Below are positions 1-5,958 of a stretch of 7,184 bases of DNA, one piece after another. Each line of letters opens with the position of its first letter. Position 1 is the stretch's first letter. The stretch spans positions 1 to 7,184 of the forward strand of contig NZ_CAMLDP010000083.1 in NCBI RefSeq assembly GCF_946478925.1, in the 5' to 3' direction. This stretch comes from an uncultured Nitrososphaera sp. (lineage in GTDB: Archaea; Thermoproteota; Nitrososphaeria; Nitrososphaerales; Nitrososphaeraceae). The notes beneath the pieces are model-generated. The model did no database searches. It worked only from the letters and a program-made list of their open reading frames with translations, and was not told the DNA's origin. A program made the position numbers and the translations under genes.

Positions 1-636
1 GACCTTGATGTTGCCGCTTGCAGCTGGCGCTATCGACTGTAGTTTTTCCCTGCTCAACGCCTTTAGCTTTTTGAATGCAGACTCGCCTTCCGCCCTGACT
101 TTTCTTGCGGTGCTTTCCACGGTGTTCAGGTTTGCGCCAAGCTCGCCGCACACATTCATCAGTTTTGCAGAGAGCAGGACCGCCGTCTCTTTTGCCTGCC
201 TGCCGACTGCAAAGTCCACTTCGTATTCGCTGCCGCTCTTTGACAGCCTCGTGACCAGAAAGAACCCGCACTCTTGCAGGTTGCCGGCGTGTTCCATGAC
301 GCACGCCGTGACGTCGTGGCCGGCAATCTCTACCACACGCACCTCGCCGGAAATGCGCTCCTCGTTTGCCCGGAGAGTCGGGTTGGCGCTCCTTGCTTCT
401 TCAAGCGATGGGTAGGTGCGCGTCGTGACCTGCCTTCCTTCCTCGATGAGCGTGTTCACCAAGGACTCCGCCCTGACCACAGTGTCTACGTCCAGCTGCG
501 AGATCGCGATAAAGGCGGTGTTGCTGCCGTCTTTTTTGTGCTCTACCTTTCTCACCTGCAGCGTCTTGCCGAGGATCTTTTGCAGCGCGCCGATAAACGC
601 GTGCTCGGCCGTGTGCGCCACCTTTTCTCCTTCCAT
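1..636 (-). CDS. AlaX/AlaRS-like tRNA-editing domain protein, partial (C-terminus beyond left edge)
   Basis: The minus-strand frame is open from ATG 636 to the edge (212 codons, no stop). It resembles the editing domain of alanyl-tRNA synthetase and free-standing AlaX proteins, which hydrolyse mischarged tRNA in the cytoplasm. The four expected zinc/catalytic ligands are visible: HTAEH (His8, His12) near the N-terminus and CVMEH (Cys112, His116), aligning with the HxxxH and CxxxH of AlaRS. The surrounding pattern (GEVRVVEI before the Cys, ECGFFLV and a VDFAVGR strand after it) also matches. Residues about 147-200 are charged and helical, like the AlaRS linker that leads to a DHHA1 domain, so the missing part may hold DHHA1. 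The usual CGGTH is changed to CVMEH, so substrate specificity is uncertain. The AlaRS catalytic core and the N-terminal AlaX barrel are absent. An in-frame TGA lies six codons upstream, and a TATA box sits about 29 nt before the ATG, which supports this start. Alternative: a non-canonical or inactive paralogue. Confidence 0.75.
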   Translation of the reverse strand, partial: MEGEKVAHTAEHAFIGALQKILGKTLQVRKVEHKKDGSNTAFIAISQLDVDTVVRAESLVNTLIEEGRQVTTRTYPSLEEARSANPTLRANEERISGEVRVVEIAGHDVTACVMEHAGNLQECGFFLVTRLSKSGSEYEVDFAVGRQAKETAVLLSAKLMNVCGELGANLNTVESTARKVRAEGESAFKKLKALSREKLQSIAPAASGNIKV

Positions 637-661
637 GCGGATTGCAGTAGGCAGTCAGGGC

Positions 662-669
662 AATAAATA
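662..669 (-). promoter_or_regulatory. TATA box for the AlaX-like gene
   Basis: On the minus strand this reads TATTTATT inside a GC-rich surround. Its centre is about 29 nt upstream of the ATG at 636. In archaea the TATA box centre lies about 26-28 nt before the transcription start, so the transcript would begin at or next to the start codon (leaderless). It fills most of the 39-nt gap after the regulator gene, which suggests the editing gene can be transcribed independently of it. Confidence 0.5.
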
Positions 670-675
670 CGAAGT

Positions 676-1497
676 TTAGACGATCTTGGCCTTCTTGACG
701 TCTGCCGGCCAAGCCTGCTCCCATATGTGGTTAAACAGGTCTGCGCACCACTCGACAAACTCTGGGCTGTCGCCCACCAGCATCGTGCCCATGTCTACCT
801 CGCCCTTTTGGTTCGGGAACATGATTGCGGCCTGCCCATCTGCGATGTAGAGGGCTGTGTTCACCTTGTCCACCATCCGCTGCTTGATGGCGTTTGCAGT
901 GGTGAGTTCTGCCATCGCAGGTATGACTTCATCCATCACGTTCTGCGGGAACACAGTATTTCGCCCGATTATGGTCCGCAGCTCCACCCCGCTCCTTGCC
1001 CTGCCGATGAGTATCTGGCCCTCCTCCGGCCACGCCTGCGAGACCATAATCTCCAGCCGTCTTTTGGCAGACATCTCTAGCTTTTTCAGCTCCTGCATAA
1101 CGACTGTCACGGTCTCGACTGCCCTGCACTTTTCAAGAGCGCCCATCCGCTGCACGAATTTTTCAGGCAGAAAGGCAAGCGTATGCTCCTGGAAGAACCG
1201 GCTGTGCTTTTTCATGAACCGAAAATATGGCAGTTGCATCGTCACCGCCCGGCCAAACTCGCTCAGGCAAAACTCGCCGTTTCTCCTCTCCAGAATCCCT
1301 GCCTCCAAGAGCCTGTTGGAGTTGCGGTGCACATCCTGCACTGTGACCCCAAGCTCCCTGGCAAGGGTGCTAAGCTTTGCAGGCCGGTTTGCCACCGACG
1401 CGATTATGGCGCAGCGCGTCTCACTTGCTAACTCCAGGAACAGGCTGGCGGCCACCGCAGGCTCGTCAGAACCGTCCACAAGGACAGTAGGGTGCAT
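676..1497 (-). CDS. Winged-helix transcriptional regulator with FilR1-like C-terminal domain
   Basis: A 273-aa cytoplasmic protein. Residues about 19-85 form an ArsR/MarR-like winged helix: a helical entry (LFLELASETR), a recognition-helix region (STLARELGVTVQDVHRNSNR), then LLEAGILERR and a short wing ending in LSEFGRAV. Residues about 140-264 resemble the FilR1 (formerly DUF1724) domain of archaeal regulators, ending in a characteristic FVEWCADLFNHIWEQAW helix. Family members are DNA-binding regulators; the ligand and targets are unknown here. It is divergent from the membrane-protein gene at 1611 and lies 39 nt before the editing gene. The palindromes in the shared upstream region are plausible operators. 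The start is uncertain: the ATG at 1497 gives the longest product, but the only clear TATA box (1503-1510) is placed for a leaderless GTG start at codon 7 (1479), which would remove six residues and leave the winged helix intact. Family assignment is by pattern recognition, not a search. Confidence 0.8.
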   Translation of the reverse strand: MHPTVLVDGSDEPAVAASLFLELASETRCAIIASVANRPAKLSTLARELGVTVQDVHRNSNRLLEAGILERRNGEFCLSEFGRAVTMQLPYFRFMKKHSRFFQEHTLAFLPEKFVQRMGALEKCRAVETVTVVMQELKKLEMSAKRRLEIMVSQAWPEEGQILIGRARSGVELRTIIGRNTVFPQNVMDEVIPAMAELTTANAIKQRMVDKVNTALYIADGQAAIMFPNQKGEVDMGTMLVGDSPEFVEWCADLFNHIWEQAWPADVKKAKIV

Positions 1498-1502
1498 ACG
1501 CG

Positions 1503-1510
1503 ATAATTAA
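1503..1510 (-). promoter_or_regulatory. TATA box for the regulator gene
   Basis: An AT-only octamer (minus strand TTAATTAT) in the divergent region. Its centre is only about 10 nt before the ATG at 1497 but 27-28 nt before the GTG at 1479. That is the same spacing as other promoters in this window, so it implies a leaderless mRNA starting at the GTG. Confidence 0.45.
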
Positions 1511-1525
1511 GACTTTCAGCAGCTT

Positions 1526-1541
1526 TGCTAAAGCTTTAGCA
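1526..1541. promoter_or_regulatory. Perfect 16-bp palindrome, candidate operator
   Basis: TGCTAAAGCTTTAGCA equals its own reverse complement over all 16 bases. A further AGCTTT half-site at 1521-1526 forms an overlapping inverted repeat with AAAGCT at 1530-1535. It sits between the divergent regulator and membrane-protein genes, about 16 nt upstream of the regulator's TATA box. Dyad sites in this position commonly bind homodimeric winged-helix regulators, so autoregulation by the adjacent gene is a natural inference; nothing in the sequence proves it. Confidence 0.5.
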
Positions 1542-1544
1542 GGC

Positions 1545-1561
1545 CGCGCAAATCTTGCGCG
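1545..1561. repeat. Inverted repeat, 7-bp arms with 3-nt spacer
   Basis: CGCGCAA (1545-1551) and TTGCGCG (1555-1561) are exact reverse complements around ATC. It lies four bases from the 16-bp palindrome but has a different sequence. It could be a second operator, on the side of the gene at 1611, or a short hairpin. The function is not known. Confidence 0.4.
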
Positions 1562-1610
1562 CGTCTGTTGAGGAGGAGATATCACCGCACCGTCTCCATA
1601 TTACAGGCAT

Positions 1611-2462
1611 ATGACAACAGGAGCATTTGAAATAAGAGGGCAGTTTGCCGAACTGCAAAGAAGATACAAGGAATTCCTGCCAAAGGTCGATCCGGAGCTG
1701 ATAGACGAGCTCCTCCTGCGCCAAATGGAAAACCCATCCAACCCGGAACCAATATTCATGCTGGAGGTGTTCACCAAGCCCGGCCTCGACACGGAGATGG
1801 TCAGGAAGTATATCATCGAAAAGACCGGCATGAGCCCTGCAATATACGACAACGGCACCCACTACGTAACAAACCAGAAACTCTCGCTTGAAATCCTCAA
1901 AGAGATCTCGGACTCTGACGACGTCCTCGAAGTCACGGGCGAGTACACCGGCGGCATCGGCGCGTACGGCGCGTCGCATGAGCACAGAGAGCGCGAAAAC
2001 ACGCGGGGAGCGGCAGGCGGGCGCGGAAGTCCGCCAGGGGAAGGGCCCGGGTACGTACAGGGCAACAAAAAGAAGGGCAACCTAAGGATAGCGGTATACA
2101 CGGCCGCTGGAATCATTGGCGCGGTCGTAGTCGCCGGCATCGTCATCAGCGGAGGCATACTGCCAAACGCCAACGTCAGCGGTAGCAGCGGCAGGGTCCA
2201 GATTCCGGGGGTCCCCGGCGTACTGCACGGCTATGTCGGAGGTCCGGAGGGCCTGCCGGCAATAGGCGCAAGCGTGATAGCCGCAGAGCAAAATACTGGC
2301 TACAACGCAAACGCGTTCGTGTCAGTAAACGGCCAGTACTTTATGGACCTGCCACCGGGCAACTATATCATAATAGCGGCATACCCCGACGGGTCGAACA
2401 GAGTAGTCAGAGGATTTGATGTGACAGATGGTTCGGAGCACCGTCTCGACTTTGCCTACTAA
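1611..2462 (+). CDS. Single-pass membrane protein with extracellular carboxypeptidase-regulatory-like domain
   Basis: A 283-aa protein of unknown function with three parts. Residues 1-115 are predicted soluble; residues 47-113 alternate as strand-helix-strand-helix-strand, suggestive of a small ferredoxin-like or ACT-like fold. A Gly/Pro/charged linker (about 120-150) leads to KKKGNLR and one membrane helix (about 158-184). The basic residues before the helix place the N-terminus inside and the C-terminus outside. Residues about 203-283 resemble the carboxypeptidase-regulatory-like beta-sandwich (GVLHGYVGGPEGLPAIGASV, then GQYFMDLPPGNYIIIAAYPD). The ATG is the only usable start: an in-frame TGA lies at 1569. 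A weak AT stretch at 1578-1583 is about 30 nt upstream. It is divergent from the regulator and overlaps the next gene by 35 nt. An inside-to-outside sensor or anchor role is possible but is inference. Confidence 0.8.
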   Translation: MTTGAFEIRGQFAELQRRYKEFLPKVDPELIDELLLRQMENPSNPEPIFMLEVFTKPGLDTEMVRKYIIEKTGMSPAIYDNGTHYVTNQKLSLEILKEISDSDDVLEVTGEYTGGIGAYGASHEHRERENTRGAAGGRGSPPGEGPGYVQGNKKKGNLRIAVYTAAGIIGAVVVAGIVISGGILPNANVSGSSGRVQIPGVPGVLHGYVGGPEGLPAIGASVIAAEQNTGYNANAFVSVNGQYFMDLPPGNYIIIAAYPDGSNRVVRGFDVTDGSEHRLDFAY

Positions 2463-2862
2463 CAATAACCGCAGCCTGTCGGCTGTGGCGGCCAAGTCGA
2501 GGTGGCTGCACTATGCGGCTGCCGGCGCGACTGCTATAGGAGGCATACTGCACCTGTACCTGGGGCCTGGCACGCTTGGCTTTAACGCCAATACCGGCAT
2601 GTTCTTTATCGTGGCAGGGATAGCGCAGCTCTTCTGGGTCGTCCCGATGATAAAGAGATGGGGCAGGCCGTGGTACGCAGTCGGCATTGCCGGGACTGCA
2701 GTCCTGGTGGCGATGTATTTCATCACGAGGATGCCAGGAAACCCCATCACAGGAAGAGGAGGCCCGATAAACGCGATGGGCGCAATCACAGAGATAGCGC
2801 AGCTGGCGTTCATCGGCCTTGCCGCGGCCATACTCGTGATGGAGAGCAGGCGGCGCGCCTGA
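2428..2862 (+). CDS. Four-helix integral membrane protein, unknown function
   Basis: A 144-aa hydrophobic protein not recognised by family. Predicted membrane helices lie at about 28-46 (with an HLYLGP exit), 57-74, 82-100 and 117-137. The loop between helices 3 and 4 holds a compact motif, GNPITGRGGPIN, whose density of Gly and Pro suggests a conserved functional turn. The C-terminus ends in ESRRRA, consistent with a cytoplasmic tail. It begins inside the upstream gene (35-nt overlap, +1 frame), so the two are probably co-transcribed and may be translationally coupled. No clear TATA box precedes the ATG. Later in-frame alternatives are TTG at 2452 and GTG at 2485, both of which keep all four helices. 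A T6 tract 18 nt after the stop may end the transcript. Confidence 0.7.
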   Translation: MVRSTVSTLPTNNNRSLSAVAAKSRWLHYAAAGATAIGGILHLYLGPGTLGFNANTGMFFIVAGIAQLFWVVPMIKRWGRPWYAVGIAGTAVLVAMYFITRMPGNPITGRGGPINAMGAITEIAQLAFIGLAAAILVMESRRRA

Positions 2863-2879
2863 CCTCCTACTTTCTGCCA

Positions 2880-2885
2880 TTTTTT
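2880..2885 (+). terminator. T6 tract after the membrane-protein gene
   Basis: Six consecutive T lie 17 nt after the TGA of the four-helix protein and just before the purP promoter. Archaeal termination commonly occurs at U-rich tracts without a strong hairpin, and none is obvious here. This supports the 1611-2862 pair ending as a unit separate from purP. Confidence 0.4.
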
Positions 2886-2895
2886 AGCGAGAAGG

Positions 2896-2902
2896 ATTTT
2901 AA
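2896..2902 (+). promoter_or_regulatory. TATA box for purP
   Basis: ATTTTAA, centred about 30 nt upstream of the TTG start codon, with no Shine-Dalgarno motif between. The spacing fits an archaeal promoter driving a leaderless or nearly leaderless purP transcript. Confidence 0.5.
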
Positions 2903-2928
2903 CCTCCTATCCTGCAACCAACACCGTC

Positions 2929-3984
2929 TTGGCAAAAACCACAGGAAAATCTGCTGCTTCTGTCACCGTGGCGACTCTTGGCTCGCACTGCGCGCTCCAG
3001 GTGCTAAAGGGCGCAAAGGACGAAGGCTTGCGCACGCTCCTTGTGTGCGAGAAAAAGCGCGTCGGGCTGTACGAGAGGTTTGGTTTTATCGACGACATGA
3101 TAATAGTGGACAAATTTTCAGAGGTGGCCGGCGAAAGGTGCAGGGCTGCTCTGAAGAAAAAGAATGCCATCATAATCCCGCATGGCACGCTCATATCGCA
3201 GATGCCAAGCGACGATATTGAAAAGATAGAGACGCCGGTGTTTGGCAACAAGTGGATCCTGCGCTGGGAGGCAGACAGGGATATGAAACAGAGACTGATG
3301 GAGGAGGCGGGTCTGCGCACGCCAAAGCCCGTAAAATCCAAGGACGAAATCGACGGCCTGTGCATCGTAAAACTGCACGGCGCGGCAGGCGGCAGGGGCT
3401 ACTACCTTGCGTGGAACCGAGAGAGCTTTGAAGAAGGCGCAAAGAGTCTTGTACAGCGTGGCATGATAAGGGGTGAGCAGGACCTCTACATACAGGAGTT
3501 CATAAGGGGTGTACCGGCGTACCTGCAGTATTTCTATTCGCCTGTCACAAAGACGCTGGAATTTCTAGGGGTCGACAGGCGCTACGAGTCCGACATCGAC
3601 GGCATCGGCAGGATACCGGCGAGGCAGCAGCTGGGGGCAGGAGGCGAGCCTTCGTACACGGTCGTTGGAAACATCCCGCTCGTGCTGAGGGAGTCGCTCC
3701 TTGACGAGGTGTACAAGATGGGCGAGGCCTTTTGCAGGGCCGCCGAGCGGCTGGTAAAGCCGGGGATGCCCGGGCCGTTCTGCTTGGAGGGCGTGTACGA
3801 CAGCGAGGGCAAGTTCACGACGTTCGAGTTTTCTGCAAGGATAGTCGCAGGCACGAACCTGTACGTGGACGGCTCGCCCTATTCGTCGCTTTTGTACGAC
3901 GAGCCTATGAGCATGGGCAGGAGAATCGCCCGCGAGATCAAGATTGCAAGGAAAAAGAACCGCCTTGCAAGCATCGTCACCTAA
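2929..3984 (+). CDS. purP: PurP: formate-dependent FAICAR synthetase
   Basis: This 351-aa protein matches PurP, the archaeal ATP-grasp enzyme (5-formaminoimidazole-4-carboxamide ribonucleotide synthetase) that converts AICAR, formate and ATP to FAICAR in de novo purine synthesis. It replaces the folate-dependent transformylase half of bacterial PurH and acts in the cytoplasm. Family signatures appear in order: GSHCALQVLKGAK (18-30, with His20), IPHGT (83-87), FGNKWILRWEADRD (105-118), the ATP-grasp glycine-rich loop VKLHGAAGGRGYY (147-159), YIQEF (187-191), YLQYFYSP (198-205), EFLGVDRRYESDIDG (211-225), TVVGNIPLVLRESLL (244-258), PGPFCLEG (281-288), and FEFSARIVAGTN (299-310). Length is normal for the family. 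The start is TTG at 2929, supported by the TATA spacing. It is transcribed separately from both neighbours and converges with the CFI-box gene, overlapping it by 8 nt. Confidence 0.95.
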   Translation: MAKTTGKSAASVTVATLGSHCALQVLKGAKDEGLRTLLVCEKKRVGLYERFGFIDDMIIVDKFSEVAGERCRAALKKKNAIIIPHGTLISQMPSDDIEKIETPVFGNKWILRWEADRDMKQRLMEEAGLRTPKPVKSKDEIDGLCIVKLHGAAGGRGYYLAWNRESFEEGAKSLVQRGMIRGEQDLYIQEFIRGVPAYLQYFYSPVTKTLEFLGVDRRYESDIDGIGRIPARQQLGAGGEPSYTVVGNIPLVLRESLLDEVYKMGEAFCRAAERLVKPGMPGPFCLEGVYDSEGKFTTFEFSARIVAGTNLYVDGSPYSSLLYDEPMSMGRRIAREIKIARKKNRLASIVT

Positions 3985-5872
3985 GCGGCGTCTTTTTTGC
4001 CTTCTGCACCAGCCTGACTACTGCAAGCGCCGCCGCGGCCGTCAGGGCCACCACAAACGCCGGAGTAGTTATCGACAGCGCCTGAGCAGAGCCGGCTGCA
4101 AGGGCGACAAGGGTCGCAACAAATGCGCCGGCGGCAGCCATTGCTGCAATCGCAACGACTCGCGGGTCAACCTTTTTCCTGGCCGCTACCGACGCGCCAA
4201 CGGCAAGCGGCGAGACATAGACGGCGCCGATGAGCGTGCTTGCGACTGCGCCGGCAAGAATGGTCCCACCCTCGCCTCCGCCGGCGCTAGAGAACGCCTG
4301 CTCTGACGCCATAAGTATGCCAAAAAGCGGGTACACGGCGGTTTTTACCGTCGCCTGCAGCCACGGCTGCTCACGCTCATAGTCAGCGACCTGCGGGCTG
4401 AACGAGTAATAGACCGTGTTGAACACATCCATGAACGCCGAGCCGGACACTGATTTTAGCACATAGTCGTCTCTGAAACCACGGAGGAACTGCACCTGGG
4501 GCGTCAGTTCAGAACCGAACGCGGCAGTTGCGATGAGGCAGCCGGACGGCTTTGCCGGCGGTTGCTGTTGAGCGGGCGCAGGATTGGTGTTGTTGCCCTG
4601 CAGCACCACCACGTCAATCTTGGCAGACTCCTCTTCTCCGTTTATCTTTTGCGCGGCTACGCTGTAGCTTCCTGCCGCGGGGAACGTGTACTGGTTGGAG
4701 AACGTGCCTATCCCGGATGTCATGTGCTGGCGATAGACCTCCTTTCCGTCCTTGGTCACGACAAAGTCAAAAGACGAGTTTTCGGCAAGGGTGCTGGTGC
4801 CGCTTGTCGCCTGGTTGTTCTGTATGTTCATGACAAACGTTGTCGGTGCGCCCGATTCTATTATCTCCGGGCCCCACGACATCTGCCAGAGGTATTTTTG
4901 CGTCGTAGAGAGCAGGTCGAGCGGGAACTTGGGTTTTTCCGATGTTTTCAGCACAAAGTCTATCGTGCCGTTACTACTGCCACTTCCTGAGGCAGGGATG
5001 CTTGTCAGCCTGTCGTTGTTGAGCACAAAATGCACCAGGCGCAGGTCCTCGGAAGAATAGTCGTCGATGAGCACCGCGTCGTGGGGGAGCACCTTTCCGT
5101 TGGCAAAGCCCTGGTAGCCGTTTACCTGCAGCTCCTTCATAGCCTTTGGGAACTCTAGCTCCAAGTGCACGACAGGCACCTGCGACACATAAGATGAACT
5201 CCAATCAAACGGCATCGAAAAGGAAATGGAATTTGCGGCCTTGTCATAGTCAAGGTTGGAAACGTCGGCATAGTAGGTCTTGACGGACACCTTTTGGCTC
5301 CCTTCAGCGGTCTGGACCTTAAAGTCCTGGGTGCCAGAGACGCTGACGTACAGGTCAAACGTCTGGCCCTGTTGTTGTCCCACCTGCAGGCCGGTGCTAG
5401 AGCTTTGCAGCGTGACTGAAACCTTGTACAGCCCGCCGTCTGACATTATCCCGCTCTTTATTTCTACGGGCGCGTCCTTGCTGACCGTTACTCTGCCGGG
5501 GTTTGCTTGGCCGTTTACCTGCGCCGCCTTGGCGCTTGCGTCAGGAGTCAGCTTGGCAAGCACTATTCCGTCAGTCGAGTGGAATTCCTGGTCGAGAAGC
5601 GTTTTGCCGTCTTTGGACACCATCACGCGGTAGTCAATGCCGGCGATGGTAGCGTTGTTGCTGTTGTCAAGCGTCCTTATCAAAAGAGTCGGCTGCACCT
5701 TTCCTGCAGCATCAATGTCGTTTGGAGAAAGCGACGCTTCCACCGCCACCTGCCTGCCGTCAATCGTCGCGGGAAGCGACTTGTCGGTGCCGACGCCATG
5801 CCCGTACGCGCTCAATGCGGAACCAAGAAACACCAGCGACGCCAGCACGAGGGACGCAAGGTGGCGCTTCAC
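3977..5872 (-). CDS. Secreted and membrane-anchored CFI-box envelope protein with Ig-like domains
   Basis: A 631-aa exported protein from GTG 5872. A signal peptide (MKRHLASLVLASLVFLGSAL..) ends near AYG/HG. A beta-rich ectodomain follows, about 35-430, including two stretches of similar strand pattern (62-115 with DYRVMVSKDGKTLL; 330-424 with DFVVTKDGKEVY and YTFPAAGSYSV). A Gln/Pro linker (about 433-443) precedes a CFI-box domain starting CLIATAAFGSE (445), with LRGFRDDYVL and VYYSFSPQVADY. Its Cys445 is the only cysteine of the mature protein. Three hydrophobic helices (about 535-557, 570-594, 598-622) and a basic tail, QKAKKTPLR, end it. CFI-box domains are C-terminal modules linked to protein sorting or anchoring; the precise role is unknown. 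An upstream TTG at 5896 would add eight residues (MPFCVCLS), but that codon overlaps the TATA box, whereas the GTG gives a cleaner signal peptide and 27-nt TATA spacing. The ligand or partner is not recognisable. Confidence 0.8.
   Translation of the reverse strand: MKRHLASLVLASLVFLGSALSAYGHGVGTDKSLPATIDGRQVAVEASLSPNDIDAAGKVQPTLLIRTLDNSNNATIAGIDYRVMVSKDGKTLLDQEFHSTDGIVLAKLTPDASAKAAQVNGQANPGRVTVSKDAPVEIKSGIMSDGGLYKVSVTLQSSSTGLQVGQQQGQTFDLYVSVSGTQDFKVQTAEGSQKVSVKTYYADVSNLDYDKAANSISFSMPFDWSSSYVSQVPVVHLELEFPKAMKELQVNGYQGFANGKVLPHDAVLIDDYSSEDLRLVHFVLNNDRLTSIPASGSGSSNGTIDFVLKTSEKPKFPLDLLSTTQKYLWQMSWGPEIIESGAPTTFVMNIQNNQATSGTSTLAENSSFDFVVTKDGKEVYRQHMTSGIGTFSNQYTFPAAGSYSVAAQKINGEEESAKIDVVVLQGNNTNPAPAQQQPPAKPSGCLIATAAFGSELTPQVQFLRGFRDDYVLKSVSGSAFMDVFNTVYYSFSPQVADYEREQPWLQATVKTAVYPLFGILMASEQAFSSAGGGEGGTILAGAVASTLIGAVYVSPLAVGASVAARKKVDPRVVAIAAMAAAGAFVATLVALAAGSAQALSITTPAFVVALTAAAALAVVRLVQKAKKTPLR
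3993..3998 (+). terminator. T6 tract following purP, inside the convergent gene
   Basis: Six T on the plus strand begin 9 nt after the purP TAA. On the opposite strand they are the AAA/AAG lysine codons near the end of the CFI-box protein. It is a candidate U-tract terminator for purP that doubles as coding sequence for the convergent gene. Confidence 0.35.
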
Positions 5873-5895
5873 GGACAGACAGACACAGAAAGGCA

Positions 5896-5903
5896 AAATA
5901 AAG
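5896..5903 (-). promoter_or_regulatory. TATA box for the CFI-box gene
   Basis: The minus strand reads CTTTATTT, centred 27-28 nt upstream of GTG 5872. This places transcription initiation at the GTG (leaderless) and argues against the TTG start at 5896, which would lie within the box. Confidence 0.5.
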
Positions 5904-5910
5904 ATTTGTA

Positions 5911-5940
5911 AAGAAAAAATAGAGAGAAAGAAAGGAGAGG
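5911..5940 (-). terminator. Pyrimidine-rich tract after the His/Met-rich gene
   Basis: On the minus strand this stretch is almost entirely pyrimidine, with a T6 run at 5914-5919 about 40 nt after the stop of the upstream gene. It resembles an archaeal U-rich terminator. It lies just upstream of the TATA box of the CFI-box gene, so it could also contribute to promoter melting or spacing. Confidence 0.4.
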
Positions 5941-5958
5941 GCGGTGGTGGTTACTACT

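Noticed and set aside
5..666. Plus-strand open frames of 87-136 codons at the left edge
   Set aside because: They lie opposite the editing-domain frame, which has conserved ligand motifs and a promoter; the plus-strand translations show no coherent protein features.
857..1510. A 217-codon plus-strand open frame opposite the regulator gene
   Set aside because: It is antisense to a well-supported winged-helix/FilR1 protein, has no recognisable domain, and has a Ser/Arg/Ala composition typical of a complementary-strand shadow.
1570..1580. GAGGAGGAGAT as a Shine-Dalgarno site for the gene at 1611
   Set aside because: It is about 30 nt from the ATG, too far for ribosome binding at that start, and an in-frame TGA (1569-1571) rules out an extended N-terminus.
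5894..5896. TTG as the start of the CFI-box protein
   Set aside because: The codon overlaps the probable TATA box, and the extra residues MPFCVCLS add an odd extension before a normal signal peptide that begins at GTG 5872. It is not fully excluded.
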